Assembly: GCA_037576215.1 (NCBI GenBank)
Contig: JBANDB010000003.1
Location: 3,038,001-3,102,000 of the forward strand
Length of the DNA stretch: 64,000 nucleotides
Reading direction: 5' to 3'
From: Armillaria gallica
Taxonomy: Eukaryota > Basidiomycota > Agaricomycetes > Agaricales > Physalacriaceae
The notes beneath the pieces are model-generated. The model worked only from the letters and a program-made list of their open reading frames with translations. It was not told the origin of the DNA and searched no databases. Every line of letters starts with the position of its first letter. Within the stretch, counting starts at the first letter, position 1. Positions 20,256-31,804 of the stretch are shown in pieces. The position numbers were made by a program, and so were the translations under genes.

Positions 20256-22700
20256 TCAATGCCTTCCAGCGTGTATTTGAGCAGAATCCCATCGTTGTAG
20301 GGTAGGTTGTGGAATATGTGCAGGGTGCGAACTCCATACAGCTTGTTGCGAACTGCATCTGCAGTCATTACACCTTTGTATGATGCTGCAAACCTGCTTT
20401 GGGTTGGTAAATATCTTTTCTTGATTAGTTGATATCCATACTGTTGAAAGCCATATTCCGGACTCCTGCATTAAGAACACTATGCGACGTAGAATTGCAT
20501 TCTGTCGTGTGTTTCGTGAATATCCTGCCAGCAGCGCTCCTACCACTCCTTGATTGTCGGAGTGAATGACAATGTGACAGTCTTTAAGTCCTTTTGCAAT
20601 GAGCGTTTGCAGCCCAAGCTCGATCACCACCATTTCGGCCCACCCTATATCTCTCCCATCTGATTTCCAGCCCTGTATGAGCTCCCAGGCCAGCCATTTT
20701 CCATCGAGGACCAGTCCTAGTCCCCATGACGTTGATGCGTCGACCATGAGTGACACGTCAAGAGGTTCAGCTAGTGTACAGCCCGGGTAGCCTGGGTCAT
20801 GCCGGGTTGCCGGGTCGGGTGCCTGCTGGGTCGGGCTCGGGTCAGAAATTTGAGACCCGGGGTATACCCGGTTCACCCGGATGACCCGGCTGTATTACTA
20901 ATGTGTCACAAAAAATACAAAGTCATTTGGTTGAGTTGTTATAATTGCTGTCTCTTATTATTTTGGATGGTCCACGGATGTTCAAATCCTGCACCAACCA
21001 AAAATTTGGGCCCCTAGCCGAGGTTATGATGCACTCGGACATCCAAAGTCAGCTTTTGGGAGGCGCAAGTGCATCATAAAGCATCGTCTAGGTAAAATAA
21101 TTCAATTTCATGTATTGAAAATTTAATTCTATATCTATTGAAATTAATCCGGGTCAGGTGACCTGGTAACCCATGTGACCCATAGCTTACCCGTGACCCA
21201 CGTGATGGGTACGGGTTTTTTCTGGGTTCGGGTCGGGTCAGAAAATTCAGACTCGGACCTGACCTGGGCTGTTCACTAGGTTCAGCCGGTGTGATGATTG
21301 GAATCCCTAGGAGATCAAGGCTCAGCTTGTGTTTCCACCAAGCCAGATCCTCTGCCAATGTGCTGGAAATAGTGTGCCATATGAAAGCTGGGTTGTTCTC
21401 TTTGAAGGATGTGTGGAAGCAGTAGAGTGTCGGCATGTGTGATCGTCCATCTGGTACCACTAGGCAGACATGATTCAGTGTTCCAATCACTGATTCTGCT
21501 TCGCCTTTTGTCATCTTCACCCCTGCCTCCCAGGGCATCAGCTTCGTCAAATACTTCTCTTTCTTTGCTTGTGGTAGTGACACGAATTTCGCTTCGATAT
21601 CCCACCAGAAACCAATGTATGGAAACGCTGTGTTGAAGGGTATGAATTTTGACCTTGCCCAAGGCCAGCCCAACTCGTCTGCTATGCTCCAGATCAAGTC
21701 GGCTTCATATGAGTATGCTATCAACCCCTCCTTTGATGTCTTGGGAAATTGGAAGAAGACAAAGTCATCCACCCACTTTACTAGTGCCTCGACTCCCTCA
21801 TTGAGGAGAATCCTGACCATCGCATCAGCTATTCGTCCCCAAATACCTGGGGAAGGAGACACTCCGAAGTTCAGACAAGGGTCAAGGTGGACAAGGCCAT
21901 TGAGGGAGATGGCGGTGAAAGGTCACACTGAAGGGTGGGTTGGCACATTCCTGAACACCGATTCAACATCAAATACTGCTGCTTGGGTACCACTTGGTGC
22001 GTTCACAATCTTCAAATAGCATTCTGAAAATGTGCCCCATGCACATTGAAATTTCTTTGAATCTATTATTGCATTAATCGAGATCGTTTCGGGATTGATA
22101 AGAATAGGATGTAAGGTATCGCTATGTATGGTATCAAGGTCTATTGGTGTCGCTGAGTGAGAGAAGGATTGGTCTACGATGGCGTGAAGCTTCCCTGGTC
22201 TGGTTTCTGCTACGCTGAGCGGGGCTGTACAAAAATGTCCTGGGAAATGTATTAGCTCTGCTTTGAAGCAAAGACGGTTTTCTTTACCTATCCAGGATTC
22301 TAATAGAGTGGGGTCATATCCTATCGAGAGACACCCAAGTTTCATCTCTTCTGCATATTTCTCAACTAGAAAATCATGGTGTGCTGGTAGTGTGTAATGG
22401 TTTCGCGGTATGAAGGTGCGGTCTAATCTGTAATTTTCGAGGCCCATCAGGAAGCCCTCTCTGATGCCTTTGGGGATGTCCGCGAATTCGTCGATAGTGT
22501 TTGCTCTAGTAAGGTATAGGGTCCAAATTTCGTGATGGAAAGGTGTCGCTATGGGGAAGAGGTCTTCAATGGTGCAAGTGTGCGCCATGGGATGTGGCGT
22601 TGCACCGTGTGCAGGCATGTCGGAAGCAGCAGGGCTGCCATTTACAACCATTGGGATAGTTGAAGCCATAGCAGACAGGCTCGTTACCTGCACGGAAGTA
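20256..22700 (-). pseudogene. Reverse transcriptase-RNase H of DIRS-like element (interrupted)
   Basis: From 22700 downward the frame contains KLHAIVDQSFSHSA, CAWGTFSECYLKIV, GTQAAVFDVESVFRNVPTHP, and then (21862 on) MSPSPGIWGRIADAMVRIL and VKWVDDFVFFQFP, the VDD catalytic box of the polymerase. RNase H follows below the MITE: SLMVDASTSWGLGLVLDGKW (catalytic Asp), WAEMVVIELGLQ (Glu) and CHIVIHSDNQGVVGALLAG (Asp). The coding region is cut by the 20772-21278 MITE, and frames change between 21862 and 21960 and near 20370. It is the RT of a YR-type retroelement, distinct from the LINE RT further right. Confidence 0.75.
20772..21278. mobile_element. hAT-type MITE (507 bp) inside DIRS-like RT/RNase H
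   Basis: Ends are TAGTGTACAGCCC on the left and GGGCTGTTCACTA on the right, inverted repeats with one mismatch. It is bounded by a perfect 8-bp direct repeat GGTTCAGC (20764-20771 and 21279-21286). An 8-bp duplication and TAGTG termini are the hallmarks of hAT elements. The ends are rich in CGGGTC/GACCCG words, which gives a fold-back structure, and the centre is AT-rich. No transposase is encoded, so mobilisation must have been in trans. Confidence 0.9.
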
Positions 22701-22712
22701 CCATTTCCCATT

Positions 22713-23978
22713 TCATAGCTCAATAGTTGTATTCTTGGCAGCATTGGGGCAGGTTCCAAAGGAGTGGGAGCCTTTTTCTCCACAGACCATGCAAATGTAG
22801 TCGGGTGTGATGATGGTGGGTGGTCGGCGTTGGCGAGGTTCAGCTGTCGACTGAGAGTTCGTTGAGTCATGTTGGCGTGTGGTGCTCTTCCCGTTCTGCA
22901 ACTTGTAGTTTCAAAACTCATTCTGGAGTGCTGCGAACTTGGTGTCATTGTCTGTTGCTCTCGCTTTCGCTGCCGCTGCCTCATTGAGATTGTACTCTGT
23001 AAGATGGGAGTTCCAAGCTGCAAGGCTGAAGTCCCACATGCCTATGTTTCCATTGTTATAGATGTGTTGTTGGAATCCAGAGTCATAGGCTCTAATGACT
23101 GGGAAAAGCTCTCTTGCTCGTGGGAGGCATATCAGATGGCTCCAATGGCTGCATACCCCTGAGATGTACTCCATTGCTCTAGGTCCTCGGATGCCATCAC
23201 CAAGGTCAAGCTCATCCTTCAAACCTTGAGTCATCTGTAGAGTGAGGCCCAGCCACTCATTGTATGTCTTTATCGTTTCCTCCGATGCTGCCTTGTGTGG
23301 CAGTACTGAGAATTCGAGAGTTCCTCCCGCCCCAACAAAGCACTGCTGTCGTTCCCGAGGTCCTAATGGCTTTGCTGCGTCCTCTCTGCATGCTTCTAGT
23401 GAGAAGAAGGTGAGGCACGGGTAATGACGCATGCCATGGCACAGATTATGCTTGACTTCCTATGGTAGGTTGATGACGGTGGGATCATACGTCGGGACAG
23501 CATTGTGGTTTCCTAGTGCTCTTCCCTCTTGGCCGAAGAGAGTCACTACAGCAGGGTCGAAGTCACTCCCTGCCAGCTGGCACACAGCTCGAAGGTTTTC
23601 CACCTCCTGTAGGAGGTCTTCGTAGCTCGGGCATCCTTCATGTGGGTGATTGACGGGCGTCCGACATGCGCTGTCAGGGAAGTCACGCCTGACAGAACTC
23701 AGCCTCCCTCCATAGCCACTCGTCGACATAGACCGCGAGGTGCCTCGTGCCGACTGACCCTGAGCAACTTGCATTGCTGGGGTGGTCCACACTGAGCGCC
23801 TAGCTACGGCGTTAGTAAACGAGCTTGCCGCGGAGGGGCGAGTCCTATTCGAATGCAATGTTGATGGTTGGGTGGTGGTTGGCGGTGAAGGAGGTGGTGG
23901 GTGTGTGCATCCCAGATAGACTATGGATGAGTCTGGGTGTGCAGATGAAGGCTGTAGGGTCTTCACTCGGTTGCACAC
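22713..23978 (-). CDS. Gag-like frames of DIRS-like element with CCHC knuckle
   Basis: Three neighbouring minus-strand frames make up the region. 23978-23460 is Pro/Ser-rich, then SYEDLLQEVENLRAVCQL. 23432-22911 is capsid-like and helical, with WLGLTLQMTQGLKDELDLG and ARELFPVIRAYDSGFQQHIY. 22901-22713 contains YICMVCGEKGSHSFGTCPN, a C-x2-C-x4-H-x4-C zinc knuckle. Two of the three are separated by stops, so either programmed shifts or decay applies; decay is likelier given the other damage. Gag proteins of this group package the RNA. Confidence 0.55.
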
Positions 23979-24214
23979 TGATGGACGCTCGCTGGTCTTG
24001 CTGACTCTGCTCCTAGTGTGTTTTCAACTCCTGTCCACACTCGGAACCTGAGTGTATGCGGTTCCATTCGTTGGTCTAGTGCTCGGGCCTGGTCTGCCTG
24101 CACTCTGGGTTGCTAGGGAGGGCGGCCTTGCAAGCATATGGCGAGGCATTGCTGGGGTCAAGTATGTGGACGGTGTTTGGTCATGAGATGGGGACACACT
24201 TGGCTGGACGAAGC

Positions 24215-24840
24215 CTACAACATCTGGTCAATAGATGTTGGTGCGAATGTATGCGCAGTCTTACCTCTGAGGGTAGCGCTGGGGCTGGCCTTGGCTCTGG
24301 GAACTGGTACTACTCGTGGCTGGACAGAGCCTACAGCAATCTGGTCAAAGGATGCTGGAGTGGATATATGTGCGGTCTTACCTCGAGAGGTAGCGCTGGG
24401 GCCGGTCTTGGCACTGGAAACTGGTCCTCCCTCCTGTGAGGGGGTCGCAACCCGTCTACCCTTCCCCTTCTGCGACGCCATCAGCCTGGGTCACGAAAGC
24501 ACCGAGATGCTCACAGGCGGGGATCCCATACCATCAGGGATATCTGGAAAATGGTGCATGGCGGCTTCCAAGATATTGTCAACAGAGTATGCGGGAGAGG
24601 GATGGGCAGATGCACGTATCAGAGGTGAGACGTCGCGTAGCAGATCCTCGGCGGTGGCTGTGAGCACTGCGACACTGTTCTCACCATCTAACTCAACATC
24701 AGCAGCCTCCTGCTCAGACATGGACACTCGAATTGTGCCATTAGTCTGCAAGTCGTCGACCAAGCCTGGTGTGAAGGTTCGAGTACGCAGGACTCACGTA
24801 GATGGAGCCACCGGTCGCTTGGGTCCTCGCTTGGACATCG
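24215..24840 (-). CDS. Unassigned frames at 5' end of DIRS-like element
   Basis: The minus strand offers a start at about 24839 (MSKRGPKRPVAPST), then the frame 24763-24491 (acidic, LLRDVSPLIRASAHPSPAYS), then 24481-24215. The last contains two imperfect copies of a SATxRGKTAH motif with surrounding Ser/Pro, that is, an internal repeat of about 38 residues. They sit where the start of gag would be expected. I recognise no domain, and the connection between pieces is unclear. Confidence 0.3.
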
Positions 24841-25007
24841 TTCACTGTGAGAGCCTGAAGGTATTGGCAAGAGAAAGAAAGAAAGGATGCTGGCTGGGCG
24901 TGGGTGGCTAGGTGACAGAGATGACTCTCAGACAAAGCGACGATGATGGGTGTAAGAAGCGAAGTCGGCACGGGATCACATGTGCTCGACATGAAGTTTG
25001 AAACAGC

Positions 25008-26090
25008 ATGGCACTCCTGCCTGCCCCACCTATCCTGTCATGCCACTTCTACTCCTGGGCGGCTCGTCTTGCGAAAGCAAAGGAGCTCGAGTCCACCAAC
25101 AAGGAGAAAGGGACTGGAAGTGATAAAGGAAAAGAGAAGGATGCCTGAGGAACTGATGCTTGGAACTATTCGGAGCTGGGTCTCACCCTGCCTGTGCAAG
25201 CTGAAACTGCTGGACAGTATCGTGAGCAGGCCTCAATGAATGAGACTCACTTAGCAGCTATGCTCATCAGAGTACGGGACATGGTGGAGCAGAGCGTGGC
25301 CCTCCAGGCTGAGAATCACGACTTTGCTGTGAGGGGTATTTGGGATGCGACTCAAATGGCTGTTGGGGCACGAGAGGATGCTGCAGTGGCGATAGACATT
25401 GCAAATGGCACATCCAGCCAGGTTTCTCAGCTCACTGAAGCCTTCAACAGTACCGTCGGAATGGTGGAGAACTTAACGGCTGCAGCGACATCACAAGCAA
25501 CAAGTCTTCACTCGATGCGCGTGGAACTCGTGGCAGTGACTGCCCGAACCACTACACTGGAATGGGGATCGCAGCTGACTCAAGGACACATTCCGCCTAC
25601 CTCTGTTGCCCACCCTCCTCCCAAAGTGCCTCAGCCTGGTCCACCCATTACTCCAGCACCTAATAGGACATTCGTCACTCGCCAAAACTCGCCAGCGAGA
25701 CGTGCGAGAGCATCAAGCAGTCGACCTTATCAATACAGTCGGGGTGGTCGAGCAAGGCTGGATGTCCCATCTCCAACCAGTTCTCCTCAGGCGGCAGTTG
25801 TCTTCTCCGTATCGAGGGATGATCAGGATCCTATTGACATTGTTCACCGCCTTGTCAGCACGTTCCCAAGCCTTCCTAATAGGGTTATTGTCTCGACTCG
25901 GGTGACAACTTCTCCTTGCTCAACAGTTGTCAACTTCTGCACGGTGGAAGATGCGTCTTCCTTTGTGTCACTCCTTGAGCATAGTGCTGCAGTAAAGGAT
26001 TTGGGAGTGTCTGCAGCCTTTGCCGCTGGACCGTCTGACGACAGCATCTTTGACATCCTGTCCAACCCTTCCCCGAGGCGGGGAAACTGA
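25008..26090 (+). CDS. LINE ORF1, C-terminal part (coiled-coil)
   Basis: The main open frame runs from 25146 to 26090. Upstream in the same frame an ATG at about 25008 leads through [13 protein letters not shown] to a TGA at 25143-25145, so the frame carries one stop. Residues after [20 protein letters not shown] form a long Ala/Gln/Glu-rich heptad-like helix. A Pro/Ser/Arg-rich linker follows ([20 protein letters not shown]), then a compact domain with [20 protein letters not shown]. This coiled coil, basic linker and folded C-terminus resembles ORF1 RNA-binding proteins of LINEs. The stop lies 68 bp before ORF2. Confidence 0.55.
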
Positions 26091-26158
26091 AAAGGGCCAC
26101 GCATGCCCACGCATCGAAAACCTTCCCCGATCCCCGAGATAGTAGTCTTCGCCACCGG

Positions 26159-29032
26159 TTGGCACTGAATGGGATTAGAGTTGGTACAAATGATCTATCT
26201 GTATTGGCATGGAATATACACGGAGAATTGCCTCTTATGATGCGTGGCCCCGATCTCGAACTATTAAGCTCATATGATATCCTACTGTTTATGGAAACTT
26301 GGCTCGAACCCGACGAACACTTAACATTGCCTATCCCCGATGGCTACAAATTTATATCCATACCAAGGCAGGGACCGAATGAGTCTTCCCGATGTATGGG
26401 GGGACTGGCTGTGATGTACCGGGAGGATATTATGCTGACATTCTGCAATGAGTTGTCGGACACTGAAACACTCGTGCTAGACCTTGAGGATGCGACATTG
26501 ATCCTGTCTTACTTGCCTCCTCGACAGTCATGCTGGCTGGAGCATCTCTCTGCTGACCCGTGCGACATGGCTGAAGGTATCATTGCCATACGCAGCCTCC
26601 TGGGAAAGCCTATTATATGGCTCAGAGATTTCAATGCCCGAACAGGGGATCTCTCCCCTTCCGACTCTCTCCCACGAACATCAATGGACAAGGGCGTCAA
26701 CACTCGCGGTCGCTGGCTTATAGAGATGTGTCAAGACTATGGGCTCAACATCTTGAATGGATCAATACTTGATGAGTCGAGTGAGAAGGGAGGCTGGACA
26801 TCGTTCCAGTATAATGGGTGTGCAGTGGTCAACTACACATGTGCCTCTCCCAATCTCGGTGATAGACTTAAACATTTCCAAGTCATTGACCTGCCTACAC
26901 GATCTGACCATGCTTACTTGTCCCTGACTCTGTCCTCAACATCAGCAAAGCCAGGCCAAACTAGACCACGTCGCAGTCACCTGCCTCAGCTGACAACACA
27001 GAGACGACGTCGACGACCATTCACTACGCTCCCCACTCTTCCCCCCGAGTTGGATGAGGCCCTGCACAATAACCATTTTGCATCTGAGGAGCTCGATATC
27101 CTCTACAAAAAAGTGATTGAATGTGATCAATCTGAGTCTGATTATCTTGATGGCCTGTATGGCCAAGCGACAACAACAGGGAACATACGCACCACATGGA
27201 TCGATGGTTCCTGTCTTGATAATGGTTCTCCCCATGCAAGGGCTGGAGCTGGAGTGTTTTGGGGAGCTGGCAGCCAGAAGAATCGAGCAGAACAGGTCCC
27301 AGGCTCTCAGATGAACAATCAGGCAGAGCATCTTGTGCTAGTATTGCTGCTCCTCCAGTCACCACCTGATCTACCTCTCATTGTATGCATGGACAGCGAA
27401 AACGTGATTCATACGTACTGCCACTGGGCACCCCGCTTTGCCACCTTGGGTTGGAGATGCGCAAATGCTGATATCATCAGGTATGCTGTTGAACTGCTGA
27501 AAAGGTGGACTGCAGCGGTGCAGCTTAGATGGGTCAAAGGTCATTCTGGAGTCGAGGGAAATGAGGGTGCTGACACGCTGGCTCACGAAGGTGCTAGGAA
27601 GTCTATCTGCTTTTCACTGCCACCTTTGCAGACAGCTATGTCGTTCCCTACATCGCTGACAGCTGAGCCATGCGAGGTGATTCCGAAAGTCTCAACAACT
27701 TTACCATGGGTTAGACCACCAAAAGATAGCAACAATGCAGACCCTGGCCCACTACCAGCTGACTTTATGCCAAGACAGAACCATGGTAGACGTGACGCAG
27801 CCCGGAGGGAGAGATGGCATCTGCTGAAGGCGTTTATTGATGTAGCAAAGCGTACAGACAAAGGCTTCTGGACTATGGTCAGAGATGTCACTGATCCAAA
27901 AGGCCGCCCACCAGCTATATCCATGGACGCAATGGTGGAAGAGCTTCGGAGGCATATCAACATACCTGACATGATCCCCCCCGATTTTGACCTCGATGCC
28001 CTCCTACGTGCAGTGACAGAATGTGAGGTGATACCTCCCAACACAGTGGATACCACGCCTACTGGGATCTTCTCGATAGATTTGACGATGGACCTCCTCA
28101 TTGATGCAAAGGACCATTTTCAGGTGCTCATTGACAGCTGCCCAGGCTTCGACACTTCGACATATGCGCACTTCCTAATGATTGATAATGAGGTCCTTCT
28201 GGACCTGTTTAATCGTTGTCTCCGGTTACAAGGTGCTCCCCGACTGTGGCTCATAAACATACTGATTGGGGTGCTGAAACCTGGAAAGGATTCATCCGTG
28301 CCAGGTAACTACCGAGTCATAGGATTGGAGTCCTGCTTCCTCCATGTGTTTATGCTCATGCTTGACCGTCGTCTCTTGATGTGGATGGAAGCGAATGGTA
28401 TCCTCCCAAATACACAGAATGGTTTCCGTCCAGGGTATCATGGTCTGAACAATCCTTATATCCTACGCACCGCCATTGACACGAGCTTGGCAGAGGGAAA
28501 GCCCCTCTACGTGGTATTCCCTGACCTAAGCAATGCGTTCCCGTCCCTCAATTTGTCCTCGCTTTGGTCAATGATGTATAAAAAAGGAGTCGCCGGACCG
28601 GTGTTTGATTGGATGCGGATGCTATACTCGAGCATGACCTATGTCATATGGATGGGTGGTGAACTGTCCGAGCCATTCACGTCGACAATTGGTCTCATGA
28701 CGGGTGACAATGGCTCCCCTGGTTTGTGGAATTTCTACTCCTCCGATCTGGAATTCTCCCCACACCTGGATGATGTCTGGATTGCTGGGAGACAGATCAG
28801 AAACTTGGAGCAAGCAGATGATGGAGTGATCTTCTCTTCCACAGATGGAGTGCAAGCTCACCTCGACGTTTTTGGTCCCTGGACCTGTTGCAAAGCACTG
28901 CGAGTTAATATTCAGAAAACGAAGGTAGCATGTTGTGTGACATATGCCTCACCATCGTCGCTGACCTTTGAGCCCTATTGCAGGCTATGGTCTTTGGTCG
29001 CACACCTCCTACTCTGCCAACATTTACAATAA
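26159..29032 (+). pseudogene. LINE ORF2: endonuclease, RNase H, reverse transcriptase
   Basis: One 957-residue frame contains three enzymes in an unusual order. The apurinic-type endonuclease is at about 1-260: [11 protein letters not shown] (Asn), LLFMETWL (Glu), WLRDFNART (Asp/Asn, where GDFN is usual) and [10 protein letters not shown] (SDH). RNase H is at about 340-485: [12 protein letters not shown] (Asp), [10 protein letters not shown] (Glu), [10 protein letters not shown] (Asp) and [20 protein letters not shown] (His/Asp). RT is at about 690-920: [27 protein letters not shown] and [10 protein letters not shown] (catalytic DD), then NIQKTKV. The frame shifts near 28980 and ends early at 29032, while the thumb continues in another frame. 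LINEs with RNase H usually carry it after the RT. Confidence 0.8.
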
Positions 29033-30147
29033 ATGGCTGTCCGGTCCAATGGACGAACGAGTATAAGTACCTGGGAGTGACATTCACATCATCACATGCC
29101 AATGTCTTCAAGACTCACTATGGCGTCAAGTCAAAGGCCGCTAGAAAGATTGCGATGGCTACATTCACGCTAGATAAGTACCTTGGTGACCTCCCCCCAC
29201 GTGAAGGTGTGGTGCTCTACAACAGCCGAATCGACCCTCATCTCACCTACAGTGCTGAGGTGGTAATCGACACATCCCCCAGCGACTTGGGCTTACTGGA
29301 AAAGGTGCAGCGGAGATTTCTGTGCAGGTTACTCCATCTCTACAGCCGCTCAATGGTCGATGTCTTGTGGTCGGAGACAGGAGTGTGGCCAGTTGCATAC
29401 CGTCGCATCCTCTTCGCACTCAAATACCTCACACAACTCTTGGAGCGACAAGACGGATCAGAACACATCCCCGTGTGGTGTTTGGAGGCAAACATCAAAC
29501 TATGGCTAGCTGGAAAGCCTTGCTAGTTGGGAGACCTCGCATTTGCACTAGGGAAGGCTGGCATGCCAGAGGAGGACCGATCTCTGGAGGCGCTGATTAA
29601 TGCCTCGAAAGTCCAAGTGGTGATCAAGTCTTTGAAAGACCTGGTGAGAAAGAGGGTAACGCAGGCGATTGTAGGATGCACCAAGCTCCCTTTGCTTCAG
29701 GAGAGAATAGAGGTCTTCCCGAAAGGTGGAAGGAGCGACAGTGCATGGCTGTTCCATGCATATCTCCTGATAAAAATCCCGGTGCATCGCATAGCTTTGA
29801 CCCGTCTGCTGACATCGTGTCATGAGCTAACCATTGAGTGAAGGAGATGGGTGAGGGGGACGCGAACTACGGATGTAATACCCGTTCAGTTTCGGATCTG
29901 CCGGCTGTGCACCGATGACATAGAAGACGAACTCCATGTCCTGTTCCTATGTGTACACCCTGATTTGGAAGTATATCTGGAGGCTATACCCTGCTCTCAA
30001 AAACAGGGCAAGAACGCCTCTGGAACTACTCCACCTCATAATGGCCTGCCATGATCTGCTCCCGAGCCTTGGGAAGTACGTGTTTGATGTGCTTCGTCGC
30101 GTAGGAGAGGACCCCCTGTATATTGACCCTAGCATTGGTCAACAATA
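28978..30147 (+). pseudogene. LINE ORF2 C-terminal region (frameshifted, with stops)
   Basis: Continuing the ORF2 thumb in a second frame: GCPVQWTNEYKYLGVTFTSS, then DLGLLEKVQRRFLCRLLHLY. A TAG at about 29524 and a TGA at about 29839 interrupt it. After the second stop comes FRICRLCTDDIEDELHVLFL followed by Cys, a C-x2-C-x7-H-x4-C arrangement like the C-terminal zinc-binding segment of many LINEs. No function remains. Confidence 0.7.
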
Positions 30148-30336
30148 GTAGTTGTAAGATTTTCATTAAAACGTAGAATACTTTAATCACACCTCTGACG
30201 CTAGTCCTGAGAGGCCGCATCCTGCGGGGGCTATGCTGAATCAGTTTGGCCCAGAGAGTGTTCGGTACCGTAGCACGATATTGTGTAGTACGGACTCTGG
30301 TCAGCTTCCTTCTTAGGGACATAACGACCAGAATAA

Positions 30337-30365
30337 ATATCCCTCCCTCCCTCCCTCCCTCCCAC
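30337..30365. repeat. (CCCT)n tail at LINE 3' end
   Basis: About six tandem CCCT units after AATAAATAT, immediately before the resumed DUF6534 exon. They probably mark the 3' terminus of the LINE, where many such elements end in short tandem repeats in place of poly(A). Confidence 0.8.
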
Positions 30366-30366
30366 C

Positions 30367-30650
30367 TTCATCATGCCCAAGCTATATGCCAATGCGGTTT
30401 ACATGGTGCTTAATTCCTGATTCGAAATTATCGGAGGACGGGATACCTATAAGTCTTTGACCGATATAAGCATCACGACCACGATGATAAGAAATATCAT
30501 ATCTCAATCAACAGAAGAGACCCGGCCTACAGATGGGACACAAGGACAGGTGTAATATCTAGCGAGGTATTTAACAATAATCATGAAATCAGTCAAATGA
30601 GTGTCAGTCGTGGTACTTCATGTGCTTTATTAGAGCTGATTTTCCCCTAG
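30367..30650 (+). pseudogene. DUF6534 copy 4, 3' remainder of exon 9
   Basis: The frame resumes at MPKLYANAVYMVLNS, corresponding to VPKLYANAVYMVLNSRFQ in other copies. The next codon is TGA where the others have CGA (Arg), a nonsense change. FEIIGGRDTYKS and the polar tail follow in the same frame, up to a stop near 30554. This fixes the right boundary of the 11.7-kb insertion. Confidence 0.85.
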
Positions 30651-31300
30651 AATAAACCACAGGACGGCTGTATGATTATCTGCGTGTAACTGGTAGACTG
30701 CATTCTTTATGCTGGGGAACTTTCATTCATGTGCTTACCATTTGATACACACCGAAGCTAAACACTACGACCTTGTACGCCGATATGCCATGTCTAGGGA
30801 TCCATCTCTTCTCAACTCCGAAATCGAAGGCGTAAGGAGGCTCCACCTAGGAAATTTGAATCGCAGACATTCGGCAGCATTCGAGCCTTTGGGGTGAATA
30901 CTGAGGCAGCCAGTTGGTATTTGAAACATCAAAACAAGTACTTTTTTCATTGTCGGAGAAGCGATTGGCCCTGGAAGTTGTTAAGGACGTTTATTTGACC
31001 AATTTTACGAAAATAATGTAAAGTAACCCTCTGCACTGGGGAGGAGCCATGAGCTCGCTTGGCTACAAGACAGAACCGGACTAGAACATACCAATCCATC
31101 CATTCCCATTTCACAGAGTTGATCCAGTCAGGCATGAGGGCCATACAAGACACAAGACGTAAACATGGGAAGAAACAGGAATGAGCAATGAGGCTCGAAA
31201 GGTGCACCGCTTCTTGCCCGATCACTAGCGATTAGGGTGTGCCGAAGTCAGCCGAGGTTGGGGCTCTGCTTCAAACGTGTAAAATTACTGACTAAATCTC
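30651..31300. other. Spacer, no gene recognised
   Basis: It lies between the tail of DUF6534 copy 4 and FPP synthase fragment B, where turn 1 has the F-box/LRR-like remnant. That remnant cannot be recognised here, so the segment was replaced or deleted. No supported coding sequence. Confidence 0.35.
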
Positions 31301-31302
31301 CT

Positions 31303-31800
31303 ACTTGGACCTCTTATAAATCTTATCAAGGAAGCTCATAAAGACATCCCTCAGCTTCAACGTGCCCTTACCCTCAACCTCAGAAACCTGCCCAATCATC
31401 GCAACAAGCTACCCATAGACCTTCTCCTCATACACCACATACCGCATCCTCAAATCCACCGAGTCGGGGCTCTCAAATACCACCTTGACCCTCCTCTCGC
31501 ACTCTGAACCCTTCCTCCTATAGTTTGGACCCTCCGCTGCTCGGGCGTACACACTGCCAGGGCAGTATCCACGCACCACGAACACTTGTTATCAAGGATA
31601 TCCGTGCTGATCTTCCTGACCTGCTCGGAAAAGTCGAGAAATTTGTCTTGGATCTGGAAGTAATCACCGAGGAGGCTGGGGATGGATTTTGTGAGGGCAT
31701 AGGGCTCGATGGTTTAGTTTCTGGATGGATAGATTGAGAGACGTGGGACATGTACATGGGGAGGACGGGGTTGAGGTATTTGTCAGGGCCAATTGAACAG
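31303..31800 (-). pseudogene. Farnesyl diphosphate synthase, C-terminal fragment B
   Basis: It is homologous to the last exon of the complete gene and ends [10 protein letters not shown], but is more damaged than fragment A. A TAG replaces the Glu codon in [12 protein letters not shown] (about 31410), extra bases appear before DVFMSFLDK, and the frame changes again around 31520-31560. It retains the CTPEQRR-neighbouring segment that fragment A has lost, so A and B decayed independently after the shared truncation. It adjoins an inverted acyltransferase fragment. Confidence 0.8.
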
Positions 31801-31804
31801 CTTG

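Larger units (their letters stand above)
19339..24976 (-). mobile_element. DIRS-like tyrosine-recombinase retrotransposon nested in the LINE
   Basis: On the minus strand, reading from high to low coordinates, it contains gag-like frames with a CCHC knuckle, a reverse transcriptase, an RNase H and a tyrosine recombinase. This gene order is characteristic of the DIRS order. No integrase or LTRs are seen. A short inverted repeat, GATCCCGTG near 19339 and CACGGGATC ending near 24976, marks plausible ends; exact termini are uncertain. A hAT-type MITE interrupts the RT/RNase H region. It is inactive: see the recombinase entry. Confidence 0.7.
18665..30366 (+). mobile_element. Decayed LINE (non-LTR retrotransposon), interrupted by a DIRS-like element
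   Basis: This 11.7-kb block sits in exon 9 of DUF6534 copy 4. The flanks match the uninterrupted copies up to ctacatgac on the left and from tcatgcccaagc on the right, with roughly ten native bases missing and no clear target duplication. On the plus strand it holds an ORF1 (18847-19338, resuming near 24976 and ending at 26090), an ORF2 with endonuclease, RNase H and reverse transcriptase (26159 onward), a C-terminal zinc-knuckle-like segment near 29890, and a 3' end of (CCCT)n just before the junction. Stops and frameshifts in ORF2 show it is inactive. Confidence 0.75.

Noticed and set aside
18665..30366. LTR retrotransposon
   Set aside because: There are no long terminal repeats, integrase or aspartic protease. 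Domains fit a LINE plus a DIRS-like element.
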